NCBI GenBank assembly: GCA_052146895.1
Contig: JBKQLZ010000200.1
Coordinates: 1 to 6,135 of the forward strand
DNA: 6,135 nt
DNA from: Palsa-601 sp052146895
Lineage (GTDB): Bacteria > Actinomycetota > Acidimicrobiia > Acidimicrobiales > Bog-793
Direction: 5' to 3'
The notes beneath the pieces were generated by a model, which worked only from the letters and a program-made list of their open reading frames with translations, was not told the origin of the DNA and did not search any database. Below are positions 1-5,008 of this stretch, one piece after another. How positions within the stretch are numbered: position 1 is the first letter of the stretch; the number at the start of each line of letters is the position of its first letter. Both the position numbers and the translations under genes were made by a program.

Positions 1-71
1 GCAACCGGAGCATAGTTGTCGTTGGCAACTATAAGATTGACCCGATAACGGCGGTATCATGCCGGACAGCA
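1..71. other. Foreign-looking segment ending inside the histidine kinase gene (junction near 71-74)
   Basis: This stretch is visibly poorer in G+C (about half) than the genes beside it. Read on the minus strand, it follows the kinase codons for LIESLV and supplies only CCPA and a TGA stop, where a kinase would continue into its N-box. None of the three minus-strand frames here shows an N-box-like NLVxNAxxH sequence, so a simple one- or two-base frameshift does not explain the loss. I infer that an insertion, deletion or rearrangement placed unrelated DNA here, with its boundary within a few bases of 71-74. No transposase or integrase coding sequence is visible, because the element, if it is one, would continue left of the window. 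Confidence 0.55.
12..32. repeat. Perfect inverted repeat, 7-bp arms with a 7-bp spacer
   Basis: ATAGTTG at 12-18 is exactly complementary in reverse to CAACTAT at 26-32, around the spacer TCGTTGG at 19-25. Pairing does not extend beyond the 7-bp arms. Inverted arms around a 7-bp centre match the general form of tyrosine-recombinase core sites, but short hairpins of this size also arise by chance. Its place in the segment that interrupts the kinase gene makes a link to mobile DNA plausible. I do not recognise the sequence as a named site. Confidence 0.45.
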
Positions 72-854
72 AACCAGACTCTCGATCAAACTCACGTCCC
101 CGCTTGCCGCCGCCGGCGCCAGCGACACCTGCAGCATGACGCCCACCCGTGCAGCGAGCTCCCGCCGCGACGCGACGACACCGTCAACCACCGATGACAG
201 GTCGAGCGGCTCCCGGTACTCGAGCCCCTGCTCGCTGCTCGCCAGGGTCAACAGCGAGTCGATCAGTCGCTCCTGGCGCTCGCCCAACTCCAGCACCTCC
301 TCGCAGGCCAGGCGCAAGCTCTCCGCGCCGGCGTCCGGATCCGCCAACGCCACCTGCAACAACGTACGTTGACCGGCGAGTGGGGTCCGAAGCTCGTGCG
401 ACGCATTCGCCACGAAACGCCGCTGGGACTCGAACGAACCCTCCAGGCGCCCGAACAGCTCGTCGAGGGTCCGGCCGAGCTCGGTGAGCTCGTCGTCCGG
501 CCCGGCGACACCGAGGCGGCGATGGAGGTCCGTGGCGGAGATCTCCTGTGCGCTCTCGTTCATCTCACGTAAGGGCCGCAGGAAACGCCCCGCGACCCAC
601 CACGCCACCGCCACCGCGACGCAGACGGCAACGAGTGCGACCAGGGCTGCCCCGACGGCGAATTGGCGACCGTTGATCGGCGGAATGCTGTGCCCATTGG
701 CGGGGACCTCGGTCGAACTGCTCTGGATCAGCAACCCGGAGACTCCGAGCACGACGATCACGAAGGCACCGATCAGCCCGGTGTACAGCACTGTCAGCTG
801 CACGCGGAGGGACACCCGCCTCAGGTTGTGTCGCTTGAGGAAGCGTCCGATCAT
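57..854 (-). CDS. Truncated membrane sensor histidine kinase (HAMP + HisKA, no ATPase domain)
   Basis: This is the sensor half of a two-component system, 265 aa, in the cytoplasmic membrane. TM1 is about residues 21-44, a short outside segment spans about 45-65, and TM2 is about 66-90. A HAMP linker follows at about 88-142. The HisKA dimerisation/phosphotransfer helices cover about 143-210, with the H-box ASHELRTPL and phospho-acceptor His153. The protein then ends at LIESLV plus CCPA, exactly where the N-box of the HATPase_c domain should begin, so the N, G1, F and G2 boxes are all missing. Complete relatives are roughly 100 aa longer. Without the ATP-binding domain it cannot autophosphorylate. 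The retained E154/T157 next to His153 could in principle still contact the regulator, but the gene is more likely a decayed remnant. Its ATG overlaps the regulator's TGA by 4 bp and has GGAG 7 nt upstream, so it was translationally coupled to the regulator. Confidence 0.85.
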   Translation of the reverse strand: MIGRFLKRHNLRRVSLRVQLTVLYTGLIGAFVIVVLGVSGLLIQSSSTEVPANGHSIPPINGRQFAVGAALVALVAVCVAVAVAWWVAGRFLRPLREMNESAQEISATDLHRRLGVAGPDDELTELGRTLDELFGRLEGSFESQRRFVANASHELRTPLAGQRTLLQVALADPDAGAESLRLACEEVLELGERQERLIDSLLTLASSEQGLEYREPLDLSSVVDGVVASRRELAARVGVMLQVSLAPAAASGDVSLIESLVCCPA

Positions 855-1516
855 CGGGGCGCTCCGATCCGGTAGCCGCCCTCGCGGACCGTGTCGATCA
901 GCGGCGGATCACCGAGCTTCGCCCGCAGCCGGCGCACCGTCGTCTTCACCGCCGTGGTGAACGGGTCGGCCATCTCGTCCCATACCCGTTCGAGCAGCTC
1001 TTCGGCGGACACGACCCGGCCGGAGGCCGCGAGCAGGCACTCGAGGAGGGCGAACTCCTTCGGGCTGAGATCGAGCCGACGGCCGTCCCGGAAGGCCACC
1101 CGTCGGGCCGGGTCGAGTGAGACGTCGCCCGCCTCGAGCGTCGGCGGGACCGCCGGCGCCGAGCGGCGCCCGAGTGCGCGGACGCGGGCGACGAGCTCGG
1201 AGAAGTCGAACGGCTTTGCGAGGTAGTCGTCGGCGCCGAGCCCGAGGCCTTCCACCCTGTCCCGCACGGTGCTCGAGGCTGTCAGCATCAGCACCCGTGA
1301 CCCTGACTCGTCGGCCACGATCGACCTGCAGACGTCGTCACCGTGGACACCGGGTAGGTCGCGGTCGAGCACCACGACGTCGTACCGGGTGCCGGCGAGG
1401 CGGCCGAGGGCCTCGGTGCCGTCCAGGACGACGTCGACGGCCATCCCCTCCCGCCGCAAGCCCATCCCGATCGACCGGGCGAGCACCTCGAAGTCTTCGA
1501 CCACCAGCACACGCAT
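851..1516 (-). CDS. OmpR/PhoB-family two-component response regulator
   Basis: This is a cytoplasmic DNA-binding response regulator of 221 aa, the usual full length for the family. The receiver domain is at about residues 1-118: acidic pair E8/D9, phosphorylation site D51 (VVVLDRDLPG), T79 in LTA and K101 in KPF. The C-terminal winged helix is at about 126-219, with LSPKEFALLECLL, a recognition region around TTVRRLRAKLG and the terminal wing DTVREGGYRIG. The frame is open upstream to 1639, but I chose the ATG at 1514-1516 because MRVLVVEDFE is the canonical receiver start and a GC-rich G tract (GGTGGCGGG) lies just before it. The upstream extension would cross the divergent promoter region. 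Its stop overlaps the kinase start (ATGA). Its probable targets are its own promoter and the divergent ABC operon, through the 11-bp phased operator at 1539-1579. All key residues are present, so the protein looks functional even though its partner kinase is truncated. Confidence 0.95.
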   Translation of the reverse strand: MRVLVVEDFEVLARSIGMGLRREGMAVDVVLDGTEALGRLAGTRYDVVVLDRDLPGVHGDDVCRSIVADESGSRVLMLTASSTVRDRVEGLGLGADDYLAKPFDFSELVARVRALGRRSAPAVPPTLEAGDVSLDPARRVAFRDGRRLDLSPKEFALLECLLAASGRVVSAEELLERVWDEMADPFTTAVKTTVRRLRAKLGDPPLIDTVREGGYRIGAPR

Positions 1517-1538
1517 CCCGCCACCATGCCAGGCACCA

Positions 1539-1579
1539 GGTGTCAATGCAGTGTCAGCGGGCGACACGGAGCTGACACC
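1539..1579. promoter_or_regulatory. Symmetric four-half-site operator, 11-bp phasing, between divergent operons
   Basis: GTGTCA occurs at 1540-1545 and 1551-1556. Its inverse complement occurs at 1573-1578 (TGACAC) and, with one change, at 1562-1567 (CGACAC). The four starts are 1540, 1551, 1562 and 1573, each exactly 11 bp apart. Outer arms GGTGTCA/TGACACC and inner arms GTGTC/GACAC share one centre at 1559. OmpR/PhoB-family dimers typically bind tandem repeats of about 11 bp, so this is best read as the site for the adjacent regulator, able to control both directions. On the minus strand, the outer repeat also contains a consensus-like TTGACA (1541-1546), but no convincing -10 follows it. 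Binding itself is inferred. Confidence 0.7.
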
Positions 1580-1601
1580 GAGGGAGTCATACAACGACGC
1601 C

Positions 1602-2537
1602 ATGACCGACGCCACCATCGAGATGACCGGTGTCCGCAAGCGATACGGGGAGACCGTCGCACTCGACGGGATGTCCTTCTCCGTTCAACCCGGACGGGTG
1701 ACCGGCTTCATCGGCCCGAACGGGGCTGGGAAGTCGACCGCGATGCGGGTGATCCTCGGCCTCGACGCGCCCGACGAGGGCACGGCACTCGTCGGCGGGC
1801 AGCCCTACCGGACGCTCTACCGCCCCCTCACCCACGTCGGAGCCCTCCTCGACGCCGACGCCCTCCAGCCGAGCCGGTCCGGGCGCAACCACCTGCTCTG
1901 GATGGCCAAGTCCCAGCGCATCAGCGCCGGCCGCGTAGACGAAGTCATCGACATGGTCGGCCTCACGGGCGCGGCCAAGCGCAAGGCCGGCGGCTACTCC
2001 CTCGGCATGCGCCAGCGGCTCGGCATCGCGGCGGCGATGCTCGGCGACCCGGCCATCGTCATGATGGACGAGCCGTTCAACGGGATCGACCCCGAAGGGA
2101 TCATCTGGATGCGAGGGTTACTTCGCTCGCTCGCGGGCGAGGGCCGGGCCATCCTCATCTCGAGCCACCTCATGAGCGAGCTCGAGGACGTGGTCGATCA
2201 CGTCGTGGTCATCGGCCGGGGCAAGGTCCTCGCCGACGCCACCATCGAGGAGCTCGTCGCCCGGGCGTCGCACGACACCGTCACCGTGCGCACGGACGCG
2301 GCGGCGGACGCCGCGACTGCCATCCAGGGCGCCGGCGGCACCGCCTCCATCACAAGCGCCGACCGTGTCGACGTTGCCGGCCTCCAACCAAGGCGGGTGG
2401 TCGAGATCCTCAGCGCCGGACGGGTGTCCTTCTCGGAGGTGACGTCGCAGCGGGCAAACCTCGAAGATGTCTACCTCCAGCTCACCGCCGGCGAGGCCGA
2501 GTTTCAGGCCCACTCGGACTTTCGGGGGCAGCGATGA
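1602..2537 (+). CDS. ABC transporter ATP-binding protein, DrrA/BcrA-like (drug or peptide exporter type)
   Basis: This is the cytoplasmic nucleotide-binding subunit, 311 aa, which powers the two membrane proteins encoded after it. Walker A is GPNGAGKST at residues 38-46. The Q-loop region has the actinobacterial form VGALLDADALQPSRSGRNHL (79-98), in place of an obvious Q. The signature is YSLGMRQRL at 132-140, Walker B AIVMMDEP at 151-158 with catalytic E157, the D-loop NGIDPEG, and the switch H189 in SSHLMSE. The C-terminal tail (about 215-311) ends with the family-typical ANLEDVYLQLT. I chose the ATG at 1602: the frame is open further upstream, but the extra residues are low-complexity antisense of the regulator. 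GAGGGAG lies about 15 nt before this ATG, rather far. TACAAC at 1590-1595 is a weak -10 candidate 7 nt before the start, so leaderless translation is possible. An alternative start is ATG 1623. The stop overlaps the next start (ATGA). The substrate cannot be read from sequence. Confidence 0.93.
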   Translation: MTDATIEMTGVRKRYGETVALDGMSFSVQPGRVTGFIGPNGAGKSTAMRVILGLDAPDEGTALVGGQPYRTLYRPLTHVGALLDADALQPSRSGRNHLLWMAKSQRISAGRVDEVIDMVGLTGAAKRKAGGYSLGMRQRLGIAAAMLGDPAIVMMDEPFNGIDPEGIIWMRGLLRSLAGEGRAILISSHLMSELEDVVDHVVVIGRGKVLADATIEELVARASHDTVTVRTDAAADAATAIQGAGGTASITSADRVDVAGLQPRRVVEILSAGRVSFSEVTSQRANLEDVYLQLTAGEAEFQAHSDFRGQR

Positions 2538-4087
2538 GGGAGGGCAACGAGGACGGGTTCGCTCCGGTGCTACGCGCCGAATGGACGAAACTGCGCACCG
2601 TCCGCGGCTGGCTCATCGGCCTCGTCGTCGCCGCGGTCCTCGGCACGCTCCTCTCGATCGTGTCGGCGAACGGCTCGCACAGCGGCACCTGCGCCCGGTC
2701 GAACCCCGCCAACATGGTGTGCTCGGTGGGTCATCCTGCGGTACCGGTCGGCCCTGGCGGCCAGATAGTCGCCGACACCTACGAGCTCGTCCACCAGTCG
2801 CTCGACGGCAACGGCGCGATCACTGCGCGGGTGACCTCGCTCGCCGGCTTCATCGCGGAGGAGAACCTGAACTGGGCCTCGCCGAACGCGCCCGAGCGCC
2901 CCGGGCTCGCCGGGTGGGCGAAGGCCGGCGTCATGGTGACCTCCAGCACGAAGGCCGGCGCACCGTACGCGGCCGTGATGGCGAGTGGTGGTCACGGCGT
3001 CCGCTTCCAGTACGACTACTCCCACGACATCGCCGCCACGCCGGGCACCGTCTCGCCAAGCAATCCGCGCTGGCTTCGACTCGTGCGCCACGGCGCCAGG
3101 CTCACCGCCTACGACTCGAACAACGGGTCGTCGTGGCACCAGATCGGGTCGACCGCCCTGACAGGGCTGCCAAACACGGTTGACATAGGCCTGTTCGTCA
3201 CCTCGCCGGTCACCTACGCCGTGTCGAGCCGGGGCAACACCACGCAGGCGACCGCTCGCTTCGACCACGTGACCGTGCAGGGCCGCACGATCACGACGGC
3301 CTGGCAGCACACCAGCGTCGGCGGCGGCAACAACTTCTACCCGACGCTTGGCTCCGGGAGAGCCCGCCTAATCGGTGGCACCTTCTTGATCACCGGCACC
3401 GGCGACATCGCCCCCGGCGTGCTGGCCGGCATGATCGCCCAGAATCCGGCCACGGGCCAGACGATCATCGGCATCCTCGTGGGGCTCATCGTGCTCATCG
3501 TGATCGCTGCGATGTTCGTCACGGCCGAGTACCGGCGTCGGCTAATCCGCACGACGTTCACTGCAATGCCGAACCGTGGCCGAGTCCTCTATGCGAAGGC
3601 GATCGTCATCTTTGCCGTGGCGTGGATGACCGAAGCGGTGGCAGCGGCCATCTCCATCCCGGTCGGCCGGCACCTTTTGATCAGTAACGGGAACTACCTC
3701 TTCCCGGTCGGAGCACTCACCACGGCGCGCGACGTGTTCGGGTCGGCGATCCTCGTCGCGCTCTCTGCCGTTGCCGTGCTTGGCCTCGCCACGATCCTCC
3801 GACGCAGCTCCGGTGCGGTCGTCGCCGGGATCGCCCTGTTCGTCGTCCCGAACATCCTCGGCGCCGCTGTCACCGGCTCGGTGGGCGAGTGGATCTATCG
3901 GCTGACGCCAGCGGCCGGTCTCTCCGTTCTCGACTCTGCCCCGTCGTCGCCACTCGTCAGCTACCCGTACACCGTCCAGAACGGCTATTACCCGCTCGGC
4001 GCGTGGGTCTCGCTGCTTGTGCCGTGCTGTTACGCCGCCGTCGCGCTCGGTGCAGCGGCGATGGTGCTCCGCCGGAGGGACGCATGA
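2534..4087 (+). CDS. ABC-2-type permease subunit with a large extracytoplasmic DUF1349/ConA-like domain
   Basis: This is a membrane subunit of 517 aa. The N-terminal RAEWTKLRTVRGW motif, typical of actinobacterial ABC-2 permeases, precedes TM1 at about residues 25-45. Residues 46-308 lie outside the membrane. Of these, about 75-250 resemble the concanavalin-A-like DUF1349 fold, with YELVHQSLDGNGAITARV, WAKAGVMV, AAVMASGGHGVRFQY, PRWLRLVRHGARLTAYDSNN and a closing ATARFDHVTVQG. C53 and C63 could form a disulfide. Further helices are predicted at about 309-329, 352-373, 401-421, 427-447 and 488-511, with the cytoplasmic EYRRRLIRTTFTAMPNRGRV motif after TM2. It starts within the ATPase stop codon (ATGA), with a GGGGG tract 5 nt upstream, and ends the same way into the next permease. 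The frame is open far upstream, but that part is a shadow of the ATPase. The external domain may bind a glycan, lipid or protein ligand; this is inference from the fold. Confidence 0.88.
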   Translation: MREGNEDGFAPVLRAEWTKLRTVRGWLIGLVVAAVLGTLLSIVSANGSHSGTCARSNPANMVCSVGHPAVPVGPGGQIVADTYELVHQSLDGNGAITARVTSLAGFIAEENLNWASPNAPERPGLAGWAKAGVMVTSSTKAGAPYAAVMASGGHGVRFQYDYSHDIAATPGTVSPSNPRWLRLVRHGARLTAYDSNNGSSWHQIGSTALTGLPNTVDIGLFVTSPVTYAVSSRGNTTQATARFDHVTVQGRTITTAWQHTSVGGGNNFYPTLGSGRARLIGGTFLITGTGDIAPGVLAGMIAQNPATGQTIIGILVGLIVLIVIAAMFVTAEYRRRLIRTTFTAMPNRGRVLYAKAIVIFAVAWMTEAVAAAISIPVGRHLLISNGNYLFPVGALTTARDVFGSAILVALSAVAVLGLATILRRSSGAVVAGIALFVVPNILGAAVTGSVGEWIYRLTPAAGLSVLDSAPSSPLVSYPYTVQNGYYPLGAWVSLLVPCCYAAVALGAAAMVLRRRDA

Positions 4088-4854
4088 CCGATGCCCTCAG
4101 GGCGGAGTGGACGAAGCTCCGCACCTCACCCAGCACCGCCTGGATCCTGCTGGCAACTGTCGTGCTCACGTCCGGGCTCAGCACGCTCGTCACGGGCACC
4201 GTCCACACCTTCGGCCAGTCCCTGGAGGACCCGACCAAACTCAGCCTCATCGGCGTCGACCTCGGCCAGGCGGTCGCGGCGGTGCTCGGCGTCGTTGTCA
4301 TCTCCGAGGAGTACGGCACCCGGATGATCCGAACCACTCTCGCTGCTGTACCCCGCCGCCCGATGCTGCTGGCGGCGAAGGCAGTTAACCTCATCGTGCT
4401 GAGTACTGTCGCGAGCGCCCTCGGCGTCGTCGCGAGCCTGTTCGCCGGCCGCCTGCTCCTCTCCCGCGCCGGCCTCGGCCCGGCAAATCGGTTCGCCCTG
4501 ATCTCGCTCGGCAACGGACCGACACTGCGTGCCGCGTTCGGATCCGTGATCTACCTCGTCCTCGTCGCCCTCATCGCTCTCGGCATCGCCACGGCGATCC
4601 GGGACACGGCGGTCTCGATCGGGGTGGTACTCGCTCTGCTCTACCTCTTCCCGATCCTCGCTGGGACCGTCCAAGGTTCGTGGCACCGCCACCTCGAGCA
4701 GATCGGACCTATGACCGCAGGCATGGCCATCCAATCGACGACCGGCCTGAGCTCGCTCCCGATCAGCCCATGGGCAGGCCTCGGCGTCCTCGGCGCCTGG
4801 AGCGCCGGCGCGCTGCTGATCGGCGGCTGTGCGCTCCAGCTCCGCAACTCATAG
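4084..4854 (+). CDS. ABC-2-type transporter permease subunit
   Basis: This is the second membrane subunit, 256 aa with about six predicted helices (roughly residues 18-39, 62-76, 99-122, 151-172, 175-196 and 228-250). It shares with the preceding permease the N-terminal RAEWTKLRT motif and the post-helix motif EEYGTRMIRTTLAAVPRRP (cf. EYRRRLIRTTFTAMPNRG), so the two are paralogues, this one without the external domain. It probably pairs with the first permease as a heterodimer on an ATPase dimer. The start overlaps the previous TGA (ATGA), and GGAGGG at 4074-4079 is a strong ribosome binding site 4 nt away. It is the last gene of the operon and ends in TAG. Relatives are generally annotated as ABC-2 permeases of multidrug or antibiotic export systems. 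The substrate is unknown. Confidence 0.9.
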   Translation: MTDALRAEWTKLRTSPSTAWILLATVVLTSGLSTLVTGTVHTFGQSLEDPTKLSLIGVDLGQAVAAVLGVVVISEEYGTRMIRTTLAAVPRRPMLLAAKAVNLIVLSTVASALGVVASLFAGRLLLSRAGLGPANRFALISLGNGPTLRAAFGSVIYLVLVALIALGIATAIRDTAVSIGVVLALLYLFPILAGTVQGSWHRHLEQIGPMTAGMAIQSTTGLSSLPISPWAGLGVLGAWSAGALLIGGCALQLRNS

Positions 4855-4910
4855 CGATCCTACATATCTGCGGTGCGCCCGTCAGACGCGGAGCTCTGTG
4901 AAAAGTATGT

Positions 4911-4935
4911 AGCCCCCTTGCGCTGTAAGGGCTTT
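4911..4935 (+). terminator. Possible weak intrinsic terminator after the ABC operon
   Basis: About 57 nt after the permease stop, AGC and CCCTT (4911-4919, with extra C residues bulged) can pair with AAGGGCT (4927-4933) around a 7-nt loop, GCGCTGT. The stem ends in TTT only, a poor U tract, so the terminator would be weak. A second possible long-range pairing, CTACATA (4860-4866) with TATGTAG (4906-4912), overlaps its base. Support is the position between two transcription units plus the pairing. Confidence 0.35.
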
Positions 4936-4993
4936 CGCCTCTAGTGCTCGAGCGAATCGACTCGTACGCTCGGGGCAGAGGCTACCCAGATGT

Positions 4994-5000
4994 AAAGGGG
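4994..5000 (+). promoter_or_regulatory. Ribosome binding site fixing the beta-helix gene start
   Basis: AAAGGGG lies 8 nt before the ATG at 5009. This, together with a signal-peptide-like N terminus immediately after that ATG, decides the start of a gene whose end is outside the window. I see no convincing -35/-10 pair in 4855-4993. That spacer does carry CGAGCG (4949-4954) facing CGCTCG (4967-4972), a 6-bp inverted repeat that could be a regulatory site or chance. Confidence 0.6.
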
Positions 5001-5008
5001 TCCCGCAG

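Noticed and set aside
12..40. Integron attC-like site (GTT..AAC around the inverted repeat)
   Set aside because: The bases after GTT do not fit the GTTRRRY core in either orientation, and no integrase or cassette structure is visible.
1..74. Kinase truncation as a simple sequencing frameshift
   Set aside because: All three minus-strand frames of this stretch were read and none continues into an N-box, so a one- or two-base error would not restore the domain.
1269..1601. Upstream extension of the ATPase frame
   Set aside because: It is antisense to the response regulator and gives Ser/Thr/Arg-rich text without ABC features, which begin only after the ATG at 1602.
1526..2533. Upstream extension of the permease frame across the ATPase gene
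   Set aside because: The reading frame is open there only because of high GC. The translated text is Arg/Pro/His-rich, whereas the ATPase frame shows all ABC motifs. The ATG at 2534 with the ATGA overlap is the natural start.
2570..3310. 246-aa open frame on the minus strand
   Set aside because: It is antisense to the permease, which has clear membrane helices and domain motifs. The antisense product is Arg/Gly-rich with no recognisable motif, a typical high-GC shadow.
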